Below are positions 17,582 through 27,090 of a stretch of DNA of 64,000 nt, piece after piece. Within the stretch, counting starts at the first letter, position 1. Each line of letters starts with the position of its first letter. Origin of the DNA: Saprospiraceae bacterium (GTDB lineage: Bacteria; Bacteroidota; Bacteroidia; Chitinophagales; Saprospiraceae); contig JAEUUP010000044.1 of NCBI GenBank assembly GCA_016787525.1, positions 1 through 64,000 on the forward strand, in the 5' to 3' direction. Made by a program: the position numbers and the translations under genes. The notes under the pieces are model-generated. The model did no database searches and was not told the DNA's origin. It saw only the letters and a program-made list of their open reading frames with translations.

Positions 17582-18325
17582 CTAACTTGTCAAAACAATG
17601 GTGATGATATAGTCGGCTAAAAGTATGGCGATATCGCTGAAAACGACGGCATTGGTCGAAGCTTGACCTAACTCAACGCTACCACCTTTGACATAATAGC
17701 CTTGATAACAGGAAATAGATGTTAAAAGAAAAGCGTAAACAATGGCTTTTACAAACATGATGAAGACATTGTAAGGCACAAAAAATGAGCGTAAACCTCG
17801 TACAAAATCGCCATGAGATAACAACTCAGTCGGAACACTGGCAATATAGCCGCCCAAAATGCCTAAAAAGGCAGAAAGAGCCACTAACATGGGAATCATA
17901 ACGATAGCCGCAACGATTTTAGGCATCACAAGATAAGCCGCTGTGTTAACTCCCATGACCTCCATGGCATCAATATGCTCTTTTTGACGCATACCGCCGA
18001 TTTCTGCTGCCATATTTGACCCCACTTTGCCCGCTAAAACAAGGCAAGATACCGTTGGAGACATTTCAATGATACACAAGTCACGCACAATATAGCCAAT
18101 ATAATAACGAGGGACGAGCTGACCATTGAGTTGATAAGCAAATTGAACAGAGGCAACTGCACCCACAAACACAGAAACCAATGCTACAATGATGAATGAA
18201 CCAATCCCAATATCATTCATTTGCCGTGCCGTTTCGATCCAATACATGCGCCATTTTTCAGGTTTTGAAAAGGCTGTACGCAGCATGATGAGATAACGAC
18301 CAAAGTGAGAGAAGAATGTAAACAC
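17582..18325 (-). CDS. mlaE: ABC transporter permease, MlaE type
   Basis: 247 residues from a GTG at 18325. A stop lies four codons upstream, and the next ATG (18286) would remove the FFSHFGRYLIML segment normally present in this family. MlaE hallmarks are GIGSFIIVALVSVFVGAVASVQ (first transmembrane region), VLAGKVGSNMAAEIGGMRQKEHIDAMEVMG and the C-terminal helices. It pairs with MlaF encoded downstream. The assigned role is phospholipid transport for outer-membrane asymmetry; direction is not deducible. Confidence 0.87.
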   Translation of the reverse strand: MFTFFSHFGRYLIMLRTAFSKPEKWRMYWIETARQMNDIGIGSFIIVALVSVFVGAVASVQFAYQLNGQLVPRYYIGYIVRDLCIIEMSPTVSCLVLAGKVGSNMAAEIGGMRQKEHIDAMEVMGVNTAAYLVMPKIVAAIVMIPMLVALSAFLGILGGYIASVPTELLSHGDFVRGLRSFFVPYNVFIMFVKAIVYAFLLTSISCYQGYYVKGGSVELGQASTNAVVFSDIAILLADYIITIVLTS

Positions 18326-18486
18326 GTATGTTATAAATTATGTGTAATAAATGATGAATCGTTTCCTTAAAAACACGAAATGAACATCCGTGATTTATGG
18401 CTAAAATCTGTGTATTTTTTTTAAAATACTGCCAAAAGTAGCAAATAAACGCAAAGTAGATGCCCTTATTTTGTGAAATCTTGAAA

Positions 18487-20352
18487 TCACTGATTTGGGT
18501 CAGCCGAACCATCTACATCGCCCGTTTTTATACCTATAAAATTGAAATTAAGAGTAGCGGCATTAAACGTCACTTCAAAAATATCAACAGGAGTATTGGG
18601 ATTCTGGATGGTGGACTCTGGATAGAAATGCCAAGACATACCATCTGGCAAAGTTGGCGTGATACCTAATAAAAAACGCTGCAAGCGCAGAATATCAACA
18701 GCATCAACTTCGCCGCTTATATCCACATCAGCGGCTAAAAGCTGTTCTGTGCGTAAAGTCCTGATACCCAATAAGTAGCGGCGAATCAAAAGCATATCTA
18801 CGGCATCTATACCGTTGCTCATATTAGCTGTACGTTGTACTTTGATACTCAAAGGAGTGTTCAGTGGTACGTAATTGGATGTATAAACACCTGACGTAGT
18901 GGTCGTTGTTGAATCGTTGCCAATCACGATTTTTTGATTGGGCATAGCATCGCCCCACCATGTTTTTATCGTACCAGTCACAACAGTTGTTGTTGGCGCA
19001 CTTGTCCCATCAAGTGTTTTTACGCCTGTACTGAGGGGGTCGAGCCAATCTTTCAACCGTGTTGAAGGTGTACCATTGCCATCCCAAGCCTTTGCAAACC
19101 AACCATTTAGAGCAAAATTGACATGACAAGAATCAGTCATCACTGCACCGTGCAACTGTCCAACGATGCGCCCCGATTGGTCAAAAAGCGGTGCGCCTGA
19201 CGCACCTGGCTCTACTAAACCTTCGTCAAAACTCACTCTCAGATGGCTTCTTGCAGGCGATACAGCTCCGTTGCTCCACGACACAGCGTTGGCATAAACG
19301 GTAGCGGCTCGGCTGTCGCGAGCGTATTTTTTTATATCGCCTTGCGGATGGTGAATCATCACTGTCGAAGTCGGCAATGTTGTTGAATCCCGATTCCAAC
19401 CTAAATACCGCGCATTGACATCGAGAGCGATGCGATAGTCTAATTCTAAAAGTAAAAAATCTGTCTCACGCGCACCCGCTCGATTGGTACAGCCTTGAAT
19501 GGTGCGGCTGATGGGTTCGGAAGAAGGGCTGCCACACGTTGGGCTTTCGTAGTTGAAGTAAAAAATCCACTGACTGTAATCAGGCGTAAGACCATCGGCA
19601 CAGTGATACGCACTCAAAATATAGGGTTTACCATCATTTTTGGTATTATTGACCAATGCACCGCTACACCAACCCAAGCCTTGTTGGGTCACACACAAAA
19701 TGCGTACAACACCTTGTTTTTGTGTTTGCCAAGCTGAAGCTGTCGGGCAGTTGATATTGATATGACAACTGACAGAGTGACCAAAATCCAACATGCCCAA
19801 CATGATTTGATTGTAGGCATGATAAATCGTTTTTATGGTAAAATTGGCTTTTTTCACCACGTTTTTAGGTTCAAAATATTCTAAAATAGCTTCTTGACCT
19901 TTTACAAAACCGATGAAAAAACGACCACTTTTCGGATTATTTTCGGCATCATACGCTCCTTGTACGCTTGAGCCATCGGGCGAGAAAAGATAAAGTTTAG
20001 CTCCTTTGGGCAATTCAAAATTATCTAAACTCAAAGCCAAACCGAGCGCATCGTTCGAACGCAAACGACACTGCCAGAGACGGTCACCGTTGGGCAAATC
20101 ATGCCATTTTCCCGCATTTTGTAGTGTTAAATCTGTCACTATTGGCACAGCAAAGCGAAAACTACCTAAAAACCCTTTGTCCTCTTCGCGGATACGCGCC
20201 CAATCGGGTTGTGGTACGACAAAAGGGTCTGGTGCGACTATTTTTTCGGAAATACTGAGGGGTATGCCGCCTTTGCTATCTTGCGAAAAAAGCACAATTG
20301 GCAGACAACAAAAAGTAATAAAAAGGTAATAAAATGCGTATTTTCGGTTCAT
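18487..20352 (-). CDS. Secreted trypsin-like serine protease with dockerin-like C-terminus
   Basis: 621 residues. After a signal peptide ending in LPIVLFSQ and a beta-rich prodomain comes a trypsin-fold protease resembling lysyl endopeptidases. His is in LSAYHCADG, Asp in TDFLLLELD and Ser in PGASGAPLFD. Cysteine pairs flank the His and the GCTNRAGARETD region. After about residue 480 the protein turns into a short beta domain and then repeats with calcium-loop character: NGIDAVDMLLIRRYLLG, ADVDISGEVDAVDILRLQRF and GDVDGSADP. This resembles a dockerin type I module. No T9SS sorting domain is present, unlike the next gene. Motif copies encode PLS twice (19030, 20254). Confidence 0.82.
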   Translation of the reverse strand: MNRKYAFYYLFITFCCLPIVLFSQDSKGGIPLSISEKIVAPDPFVVPQPDWARIREEDKGFLGSFRFAVPIVTDLTLQNAGKWHDLPNGDRLWQCRLRSNDALGLALSLDNFELPKGAKLYLFSPDGSSVQGAYDAENNPKSGRFFIGFVKGQEAILEYFEPKNVVKKANFTIKTIYHAYNQIMLGMLDFGHSVSCHININCPTASAWQTQKQGVVRILCVTQQGLGWCSGALVNNTKNDGKPYILSAYHCADGLTPDYSQWIFYFNYESPTCGSPSSEPISRTIQGCTNRAGARETDFLLLELDYRIALDVNARYLGWNRDSTTLPTSTVMIHHPQGDIKKYARDSRAATVYANAVSWSNGAVSPARSHLRVSFDEGLVEPGASGAPLFDQSGRIVGQLHGAVMTDSCHVNFALNGWFAKAWDGNGTPSTRLKDWLDPLSTGVKTLDGTSAPTTTVVTGTIKTWWGDAMPNQKIVIGNDSTTTTTSGVYTSNYVPLNTPLSIKVQRTANMSNGIDAVDMLLIRRYLLGIRTLRTEQLLAADVDISGEVDAVDILRLQRFLLGITPTLPDGMSWHFYPESTIQNPNTPVDIFEVTFNAATLNFNFIGIKTGDVDGSADPNQ

Positions 20353-20366
20353 GGATGTACAAAGTT

Positions 20367-22037
20367 TTATGGACGAGCAATGACAAACTTCTTAGTCACT
20401 TCAAATTGATTCGTTGCCACAGTTAGAAAATAAAGTCCGGGTGTAAACGCATAGGTCGGAATCACCACTTTTTGCGCCAACAAATCCGAGTCGCTGATGG
20501 TGCGTTGATACATTTTTTGACCCAAGGCATTCACAACCCATATTTCTGCTTTCACCGCTTCGGGCAGTTGAAAGACGACATTGAGATTTCTATCCACAGG
20601 ATTCGGATACATTTTGAGAATATCAAAATCGCCGATGGGTTGACCAAAATTGCGGCGCACTTGCTCGTATGCTTTCAACAGATTGAGTCGCCCACCCGAA
20701 ATCGTTTTGCCACTCAAATCAGACGACGCATCTACCCCCCTCAGTATTGAGCTTTTCAAAAGATTCATAGCTGCCACAGGGTCGGTTTTAGCAGTTTGAC
20801 ACAGATTCGTTTCGGGCATACTCCACAATAAAGCGGCTGCACCTGCTGCTAATGGTGTTGCAAATGATGTACCATTATCCGTTTCAATTTGGTTATTGAC
20901 AGAAAGGAGTGGAATATCAACGCCTGGCGCAGAAAAGTGAACATAGTTTTTGCCATAAGCATAACCTGCACGACTGTCATTTTTGTCGGAAGCAGTGATG
21001 GCTACAATACTTGATTTGGCACAGAGGGTAGGCATATCTCCTATTTTTTCGACATCATTATCTTGATTATCAACCGCTACGAAATTTAAAATGCCATATT
21101 TCCCCAATGTGTCATAAAGCGCGCATAGCAGGGGTTTTTGAGCTGGACTTGAGTTTGAAAAACCACCTGAAAAATTGGTTACAGGTACAAACGCTCCTTT
21201 TTTCCCACCTGAATTTTTATACAATTTATGCTGTGTCAAAAGATAATCATAAGCTTGTATCAGATTTGACTCATTGGCAACACCACTAATGAGCATCATT
21301 TTTACTTTCCAATTGACACCTGAAAGCAACTTAGCATTATTACCTGCGGCCCCAATCACACCAGCAACCGCAGTTCCGTGTCTCAAACGACTTTCTGTAA
21401 CGATTGATGACAACTGCGAATGGTTATCCTTTCCGCTTAAAAGAGCAACACCACGATAGTCATCAACAAAACCATTTTTATCGTCATCAATATTATTATT
21501 TGGAATTTCATCTTTATTGAGCCAAATATTGGCTTGTAAATCATCAGTTGTGCGGTCATAAAAACCATATTCAAGTATGGCGACAACGATTGTATCGCCA
21601 CAAGCGGTCACACCACCCGTTGTCTTGTCCCATACTGAGGGGGCATTGATTTTTGCCAAAGACCATTGTTGTGAAAACTGTGGGTCATTTGGATTGCCGC
21701 GTTCTTCGACAATGTGGTTGTATTGAACGGCTGATACTGAGGGGGTGTTTTTCAGGGCTTCAAACACTTGTTTCTCATCATAAATATCGGGGTCAAAACG
21801 CAAGGTATAAATGCGCATATTTTCAGAAATAAGTGTAAACCCTTCGTGTCTCAACGTTTCCGTTTTTTGATTAAATTCTTTTTCAAAATCCGTAAACAAT
21901 TGATTGTCAGATAATTGAAAAATCATTTCTCCTCGTACATAAGTACCTTTACCTACTGATTTAGCATTCTGTTGTGCCGTAAGTTGAACCACGAAGGTTA
22001 AAAGACAAGCTAAAATAGTGCAGAAGAATCGAGTCAT
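20367..22037 (-). CDS. T9SS-secreted subtilisin-like (S8) protein, catalytic Asp replaced by Glu
   Basis: 556 residues from the ATG at 22037, where the signal peptide MTRFFCTILACLLTFVVQL starts; an ATG at 22088 adds a non-signal extension. The S8 fold is clear, with RHGTAVAGVIGA (His) and DNGTSFATPLAAGAAALLW (Ser). At the first catalytic motif the usual V-I-D-T-G reads AILEYGFY, with Glu156 in place of Asp. A calcium-like insert NNNIDDDKNGFVDD follows. The C-terminus (MYPNPVDRNLNVVFQLP to KKFVIARP) is a T9SS sorting domain. It lies 14 bp upstream of the trypsin-like gene on the same strand, so the two may be cotranscribed. Motif copies encode ILRG, APSV and TPSV. Confidence 0.85.
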   Translation of the reverse strand: MTRFFCTILACLLTFVVQLTAQQNAKSVGKGTYVRGEMIFQLSDNQLFTDFEKEFNQKTETLRHEGFTLISENMRIYTLRFDPDIYDEKQVFEALKNTPSVSAVQYNHIVEERGNPNDPQFSQQWSLAKINAPSVWDKTTGGVTACGDTIVVAILEYGFYDRTTDDLQANIWLNKDEIPNNNIDDDKNGFVDDYRGVALLSGKDNHSQLSSIVTESRLRHGTAVAGVIGAAGNNAKLLSGVNWKVKMMLISGVANESNLIQAYDYLLTQHKLYKNSGGKKGAFVPVTNFSGGFSNSSPAQKPLLCALYDTLGKYGILNFVAVDNQDNDVEKIGDMPTLCAKSSIVAITASDKNDSRAGYAYGKNYVHFSAPGVDIPLLSVNNQIETDNGTSFATPLAAGAAALLWSMPETNLCQTAKTDPVAAMNLLKSSILRGVDASSDLSGKTISGGRLNLLKAYEQVRRNFGQPIGDFDILKMYPNPVDRNLNVVFQLPEAVKAEIWVVNALGQKMYQRTISDSDLLAQKVVIPTYAFTPGLYFLTVATNQFEVTKKFVIARP

Positions 22038-22303
22038 GGGTGATTTGTGATTTAAGTAATGAGTAATAGATATGCCGTCTAAAGTCATGATTTTATGAGT
22101 TGTTAAAGATGCCTAAAATTACGATAAAAGCGAAACTTATGTTTTGATGAAATTGATTTTAACTTTTTTGAGACCCAAATTTACTAAACTTATCTATGTC
22201 GTACCTAACTGCTTTGCGGTAAACTATACTTATTAACACGCATAATCCTTTGATTTTTATAGCTTTTACTAATTTTGTCGTTTTATTAATTAAAAATACC
22301 GAT

Positions 22304-24274
22304 ATGAAAAAAGCAAACATTACTATCTGCCTTTTTATTCTCATTCCTTTCCTCTCACATGCGCAATGCTACAATCTTGTTTGGTCTGACGAGTTCGACG
22401 GTTCTTCACTCAACACTGCTAAATGGTCGTATCAAGTCGGTGCTGGTGGTTGGGGCAATAATGAATTGCAATACTACACGAATGGTGCGAATGTCGAAGT
22501 ATCCAATGGGACGTTGAAAATTCGTGCCAAACAAGAGTCATTTAATGGGTCAAACTATACGTCGAGCCGAATTTTAAGTCAATACAAAGGCGATTTTCGC
22601 TATGGTAAGTTTGAGGCACGTATGAAACTGCCTTTCGGACAAGGTATTTGGCCCGCCTTTTGGCTCATGCCCACCAACAGTGAATACGGTACTTGGCCTC
22701 GAAGTGGTGAAATTGATGTAATGGAATTGCTCGGGCATCAGCCGAATATCGTGTATGGCACGATTCACAGCGGTACATCCGCAGGCGCGACAGTGTCGTC
22801 AAGTGCCAATTATACACTACCAAGTGGCAGTTTTGCAGATGATTTTCATACATTTTCGATTGAATGGTCGCCAACAGAAGTCAAGTGGCTGGTTGACGGT
22901 ACGCTTTATTCGACTAAAACAGGGAGTGATATTTCGCCGTGGGTTTTTGACAAAACTTTTCATGCGATTTTAAACGTTGCTGTGGGCGGCAACTGGCCCG
23001 GCGCACCCAATGGGACAACGGTTTTTCCACAAACTATGGAAGTGGACTATGTACGCATTTATCAGAAATTGGAGGATGTACAAATTACAGGTGCGGCATT
23101 GGTAGAGCCTGCCGCTTCGTCTGTTTACTCATTGCCAACCATTGCCAATACCACTTATGCGTGGTCAGGCGGTGCAAATGCGACTATTTCGTCGGGACAA
23201 GGTACAACGCAAGCAACGATGGCGTTTGGGTCAACAGAAAATGTCACAACTCTTTCAGCGACTTTGTCCAATGGGTGCGGTACGGCGACCCCTCAGTATT
23301 CCGTGACTGTTTCGCCCAATCAGTGGGTCAATCCAGATTTTGAAAACAATTTAACAAATTGGAACACAAGTGCTTACAATGGCGGAGCTGCCGATTTTAC
23401 AATCTCCACAACCAATCCACAGCAAGCGACGAAAGCCCTTTGTGCCGCAGTGACAGCCCTTGGGCAATACCCGTGGAACGTCCAAGTGAGTCGCACGGCT
23501 TTCAATGTGACGGCAGGGCAATCTTACACTTTGACTTTTTGGTCGAAGGGTGATGTGGCAGGTTTGCCATTTAATTTTGCCTTCATCAATGCCAATGATT
23601 TTACACTTTATGCAGGTGGCAATAGGTCAACGGCAACAGTCTGGACAAAGCAAACCTTTACGTTCAACCCAACTGTTTCGACAACGGTTTTATTCACAAT
23701 AGACCTCGGTACTCAAACAGGAACGTATTGTTTCGATAATTTTGTTTTTGGTAAAACTGAATTGGTTGTCCCAGTCGAACTCATTGATTTTCAAGCTATT
23801 TTGAAAAACAAAAAAGTAGCATTGACTTGGGAAGTGGCAGAAGAGAAAAATTTAAAAAACTATGAAATCGAACGCTCGTATAATGGTGTGGACTTTGATA
23901 TTTTAGGTTTCGTAGCAGCGACAAAAGACAAAGTCTATCGTTTTGAAGACGCTGAACCTCTGAAGCCGATTGGTTTTTATCGTTTGAAAATGAATGACAA
24001 TGATGGGCGTTTCGCGTATTCAAAAATTCTATCTGTTGCTGTTTCAGACAAAACGGTTTTTGTATTTCCGAATCCAACCCATGATTTTATCGAAATAAAA
24101 AATATAGAAACTTTAAAAACCATTGAATTATTTGACCAAAATGGACGACTTTTGCGCCAATTTTCAAGCAGACCAATTAATCGTTTAGATTTGAGAGATG
24201 TGCCGAAAGGAATTTATCAATTGAGAACGACGACAGAGGCAAGTTTTGAGGTTTTTAAAGTGGTTAAAATGTGA
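22304..24274 (+). CDS. T9SS-secreted GH16 endo-beta-glucanase
   Basis: 656 residues from the ATG at 22304 (signal peptide MKKANITICLFILIPFLSHA); the TTG at 22250 is rejected. The GH16 catalytic signature is GEIDVMELLG, with the two Glu as nucleophile and acid/base. LVWSDEFDGSSLNTAKW and the C-terminal VGGNWPG and MEVDYVRIYQ are typical of laminarinase-like members. The activity is thus probably hydrolysis of beta-1,3 or mixed-linkage glucans outside the cell. A carbohydrate-binding-like domain (about residues 360-490, WVNPDFENNLTNW) and a T9SS sorting domain follow. A motif copy (23289) encodes TPQYS between domains. Confidence 0.9.
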   Translation: MKKANITICLFILIPFLSHAQCYNLVWSDEFDGSSLNTAKWSYQVGAGGWGNNELQYYTNGANVEVSNGTLKIRAKQESFNGSNYTSSRILSQYKGDFRYGKFEARMKLPFGQGIWPAFWLMPTNSEYGTWPRSGEIDVMELLGHQPNIVYGTIHSGTSAGATVSSSANYTLPSGSFADDFHTFSIEWSPTEVKWLVDGTLYSTKTGSDISPWVFDKTFHAILNVAVGGNWPGAPNGTTVFPQTMEVDYVRIYQKLEDVQITGAALVEPAASSVYSLPTIANTTYAWSGGANATISSGQGTTQATMAFGSTENVTTLSATLSNGCGTATPQYSVTVSPNQWVNPDFENNLTNWNTSAYNGGAADFTISTTNPQQATKALCAAVTALGQYPWNVQVSRTAFNVTAGQSYTLTFWSKGDVAGLPFNFAFINANDFTLYAGGNRSTATVWTKQTFTFNPTVSTTVLFTIDLGTQTGTYCFDNFVFGKTELVVPVELIDFQAILKNKKVALTWEVAEEKNLKNYEIERSYNGVDFDILGFVAATKDKVYRFEDAEPLKPIGFYRLKMNDNDGRFAYSKILSVAVSDKTVFVFPNPTHDFIEIKNIETLKTIELFDQNGRLLRQFSSRPINRLDLRDVPKGIYQLRTTTEASFEVFKVVKM

Positions 24275-24314
24275 AAATATGATGCCTTTGGCTTCATCAA
24301 GCTGAAAGCATGAC

Positions 24315-24333
24315 TGAGGGGTTACTCCCCTCC
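24315..24333. other. Motif-containing small palindrome between convergent genes
   Basis: The motif copy at 24313 pairs through GAGGGG with a nearby CCCCTC (loop TTACT), at the end of the RelE-like gene and 40 bp after the GH16 gene. Whether it terminates transcription is unclear. Confidence 0.35.
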
Positions 24334-24660
24334 AAATATTATTTTCAATCGTTTTTTAAGTTCTTTGTCAGCTATATTTTCCATTTCTGATTTATCAAAA
24401 ATAGAGACTAAGTGGACATTACCCGCGACAATTTTGACGCAGGCAATAACCCTTGCGCCGCCGCTTTTGCCCTTGCCTTTTGATGTAATTGCCATGCGGA
24501 TTTTATAACAATCCGATCCAATAGAAACCCCTTCTTCAATTGGATTAATTTCCAGTTTAGTGATGAGTTCATTAACATCTTGAAGAATGGAAGGATATTT
24601 TTTAGTCAAAGGCTTTAAATCGTTTAAGAATAGGTCGGTTGTAAAGACTTCAAAAGGCAT
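24322..24660 (-). CDS. RelE/ParE-family toxin
   Basis: 112 residues with the RelE-fold layout: FEVFTTDLFLNDLKPLTKKYPSILQDVNELI (N-terminal helices), CYKIRMAITSKGKGKSGGARVIACV (central strands with a basic loop) and VSIFDKSEMENIADKELKKRL (C-terminal strand and helix). YKIRM and the FDKSE pair are common in ribosome-dependent RelE mRNA interferases and in HigB-like toxins. It is preceded by a small acidic protein gene 25 bp upstream on the same strand. That antitoxin-then-toxin order is the usual one. Activity is inferred from the family and not shown. Confidence 0.78.
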   Translation of the reverse strand: MPFEVFTTDLFLNDLKPLTKKYPSILQDVNELITKLEINPIEEGVSIGSDCYKIRMAITSKGKGKSGGARVIACVKIVAGNVHLVSIFDKSEMENIADKELKKRLKIIFGGE

Positions 24661-24685
24661 TTGTTCTGTTTTGTTTTAAATTTTC

Positions 24686-24928
24686 TCAAGCATTTAATTC
24701 TTCTTCAAGCTCTTTTATGGCTTGACGAGCATTTTTAAGTTGAATCAACCCTTTCTCATGTAATTCAACTTGTTTTAAACCTTCGATAGTTGATTCGACA
24801 AATGCTTCAACTTCAGGAGGAATAGGCTCTTCCACAATACGGCGTAAACGTACAGTTGTAAAATTTTTAAGCAAATTGAGTAAATCTGCTTTTTCAATAT
24901 CAGAAACAGTTAAGATATATTCGTTCAT
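24686..24928 (-). CDS. Cognate antitoxin of the RelE-like toxin
   Basis: 80 residues. The N-terminal half (MNEYILTVSDIEKADLLNLLKNFTTVRLRRI) looks like a small beta-alpha dimerisation region. The C-terminal half is an acidic helix rich in Glu and Leu (EAFVESTIEGLKQVELHEKG to ELEEELNA) that could wrap around the toxin. It has no recognisable DNA-binding motif, so autoregulation cannot be read. It is placed upstream of the toxin, as expected for an antitoxin. A -7-like TATTTTTG lies at 24947-24954. Confidence 0.65.
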   Translation of the reverse strand: MNEYILTVSDIEKADLLNLLKNFTTVRLRRIVEEPIPPEVEAFVESTIEGLKQVELHEKGLIQLKNARQAIKELEEELNA

Positions 24929-24946
24929 TTTTTAGTTTTTAAGATT

Positions 24947-24954
24947 CAAAAATA
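24947..24954 (-). promoter_or_regulatory. -7 box of the toxin-antitoxin pair
   Basis: TATTTTTG on the minus strand, 19 bp before the antitoxin start. A motif copy (24973) lies just upstream, between the divergent TA and proS genes. Confidence 0.4.
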
Positions 24955-25015
24955 ATACTTTTTTTGAAAAATACTGAGGGGTATCTCTCAAAGATAGTTT
25001 GAAAATAAATTTTTT

Positions 25016-26482
25016 ATGGCAAAAGAAATCACTTCCCGAACAGAAGATTACTCACAGTGGTATCTCGATATTGTAAAAAAAGCTGGTTTAGCTGACAACT
25101 CGCCTGTGCGTGGTTGTATGATTATCAAACCCAATGGCTATGCTTTGTGGGAAAATATGCGCGATGCACTCGACCGTATGTTCAAAGATACAGGTCATGT
25201 CAATGTGTATTTTCCGTTATTGATTCCAAAATCATTTTTGTCGAAAGAAGCAGCGCATGTTGAAGGTTTTGCGAAAGAATGTGCCGTTGTGACGCATTAT
25301 CGTCTGAAAAACGACCCCGATGGTCATGGTGTCATCGTTGACCCAGAAGCAAAATTGGAAGAAGAACTCATTATTCGTCCGACTTCCGAGACGATTATTT
25401 GGGATACATATCGCAATTGGATCAATTCTTACCGCGATTTGCCTTTACTCTACAACCAATGGGCAAACGTGATGCGTTGGGAAATGCGGACACGCCCGTT
25501 TTTGCGGACAGCTGAGTTTTTGTGGCAAGAAGGTCACACGGCTCATGCGACTGCCGAAGAAGCCATTGCAGAAACACGACAAATGCTCGATGTTTATGCC
25601 GATTTTGCTGAAAATTGGATGGCAATGCCTGTTGTAAAAGGTGTAAAAACGCCGAATGAGCGTTTTGCTGGCGCAGAAGATACGTATTGTATCGAGGCTT
25701 TGATGCAAGATGGTAAGGCTTTGCAAGCAGGTACATCACACTTTTTAGGACAAAATTTTGCGAGAGCCTTTGACGTGAAGTTTTTGAATAAAGACAATAA
25801 AGAAGAATTAGTGTGGGCAACCTCGTGGGGTGTTTCGACCCGTTTGATTGGTGGTTTGATTATGACGCACTCTGACGATGATGGGTTGGTATTGCCGCCC
25901 AAACTTGCGCCTACACAAGTAGTGATTGTGCCAATTCCGAAACCTTCGCCCGAAATCACAGAAGCGGCTGATAAAATCTCGAAATTACTGAGGGGTATGG
26001 GCATTCGTGTCAAAGTGGATAATGATGAGACCAAACGCCCGGGTTTCAAGTTTGCAGAATACGAAATGTTGGGTATTCCTGTGCGCATTGGCATTGGCGC
26101 ACGCGATTTGGCGGCTGGCAAAGTCGAAGTGGCGCGTCGCGATACGAAAGAAAAAATGAGCGTGGATACTGAGGGGGTCGCCGAATACATCAAAAACTTG
26201 TTGGATGATATTCAGCAAAACCTGTTCAATCGCGCCAAAGCCTATCGCGAAAGCATGACAACGAAAGTGGATAATTTCGACGATTTTCAAAAAGTTTTGG
26301 AAGAAAAAGGCGGTTTTATCTTGGCGCATTGGGATGGTACAGGCGAAACGGAAGATAAAATCAAAGAATTGACCAAAGCGACTATTCGATGTATTCCGTT
26401 GGACTCTGTTGAAGAAGATGGCAAATGTGTGCTGACAGGTGCGCTCTCGAAACGCCGTGTGTTGTTTGCAAGAGCGTATTGA
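25016..26482 (+). CDS. proS: Prolyl-tRNA synthetase, archaeal/eukaryote-like type
   Basis: 488 residues lacking the bacterial editing insertion, so this is the short ProS type 3 common in Bacteroidota. It charges tRNA-Pro. Class II features are [16 protein letters not shown] (motif 2 region), [16 protein letters not shown] and [24 protein letters not shown], then the anticodon-binding domain (VVIVPIPKP on). Motif copies encode LLRG (25987) and DTEGV (26168), both in the C-terminal region, by substitution without length change relative to what I remember of the family. It is followed by a long perfect terminator. Confidence 0.96.
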   Translation: MAKEITSRTEDYSQWYLDIVKKAGLADNSPVRGCMIIKPNGYALWENMRDALDRMFKDTGHVNVYFPLLIPKSFLSKEAAHVEGFAKECAVVTHYRLKNDPDGHGVIVDPEAKLEEELIIRPTSETIIWDTYRNWINSYRDLPLLYNQWANVMRWEMRTRPFLRTAEFLWQEGHTAHATAEEAIAETRQMLDVYADFAENWMAMPVVKGVKTPNERFAGAEDTYCIEALMQDGKALQAGTSHFLGQNFARAFDVKFLNKDNKEELVWATSWGVSTRLIGGLIMTHSDDDGLVLPPKLAPTQVVIVPIPKPSPEITEAADKISKLLRGMGIRVKVDNDETKRPGFKFAEYEMLGIPVRIGIGARDLAAGKVEVARRDTKEKMSVDTEGVAEYIKNLLDDIQQNLFNRAKAYRESMTTKVDNFDDFQKVLEEKGGFILAHWDGTGETEDKIKELTKATIRCIPLDSVEEDGKCVLTGALSKRRVLFARAY

Positions 26483-26500
26483 TAACTGATACTGTTCGAT

Positions 26501-26545
26501 AATAAAAACGCTTGTTCAGATGATTCTTGAACAAGCGTTTTTATT
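26501..26545 (+). terminator. Strong terminator after proS
   Basis: A perfect 18-bp stem (26501-26518 with 26528-26545) with a 9-base loop. The A and T runs at its base allow bidirectional action. Confidence 0.85.
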
Positions 26546-26586
26546 ACCGAACATTGCAAACTCTAGTGTTGTATCGCCACTTTGCT

Positions 26587-26685
26587 AAGAAACTGTTTTA
26601 AAACCTACCACTGACTGTTTCTATTCAAAACATGGATCATATACGTACTATTTTGTCAAATATAAGGTTCTAAAACAGACTCTCA
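26587..26685. repeat. Degenerate relative of hairpin element B
   Basis: 36 bases (26587-26622) match 3877-3912 with one mismatch, and a TTCTAAAACAG resembling the right arm follows about 45 bp later. The central palindrome is missing, so this looks like an internally deleted copy. Confidence 0.6.
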
Positions 26686-26719
26686 TGGTGTTTTACCCTA
26701 AACTATCAACGACCAATGA

Positions 26720-27082
26720 TTAACTCCCAACTCGTTCAGCCTCTAATTGTTTAAAATAAAAAACTGCTTTCTCTTTCAACAATCGTTCTTGTTCACCTTG
26801 CCCTTTCGCCATGACTTTCTGCGTCAATTTATAATGAGGCCACCCCTCAGTATCCAAGCCCACAAACTCATAATAACCATCATAACTCAACAAACGGCAA
26901 ACGGCGATGTGCATCAAGTCTTGTTTTTCCTCTTTTGTCCATCCTTTTTTCCAAAAACCCAACTCTTGAATGCCAATCATCAACAGAACCACATTCAAAT
27001 CGGGTAAAGAATCGTGTTTCAAAGTATCTTTGACAATGTGGCGCACGCGCAACCATTCAAAATCTAATTCCCAATCTTCCAT
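26720..27082 (-). CDS. Conserved hypothetical protein next to E2
   Basis: 120 residues, soluble and mostly helical, with MEDWELDFEWLRVRHIVKD at the start and a charged C-terminal helix. I recognise no domain. It lies 8 bp downstream of the E2 gene on the same strand and is probably cotranscribed, so a link to the dehydrogenase is conceivable but unsupported. A motif copy (26843) encodes DTEG within GLDTEGWPHYKLT. Confidence 0.6.
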   Translation of the reverse strand: MEDWELDFEWLRVRHIVKDTLKHDSLPDLNVVLLMIGIQELGFWKKGWTKEEKQDLMHIAVCRLLSYDGYYEFVGLDTEGWPHYKLTQKVMAKGQGEQERLLKEKAVFYFKQLEAERVGS

Positions 27083-27090
27083 ATTTATGA

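Noticed and set aside
24313-24321. Motif copy as the toxin-antitoxin operator
   Set aside because: It lies at the 3' end of the toxin gene, and the same word is everywhere in the window.
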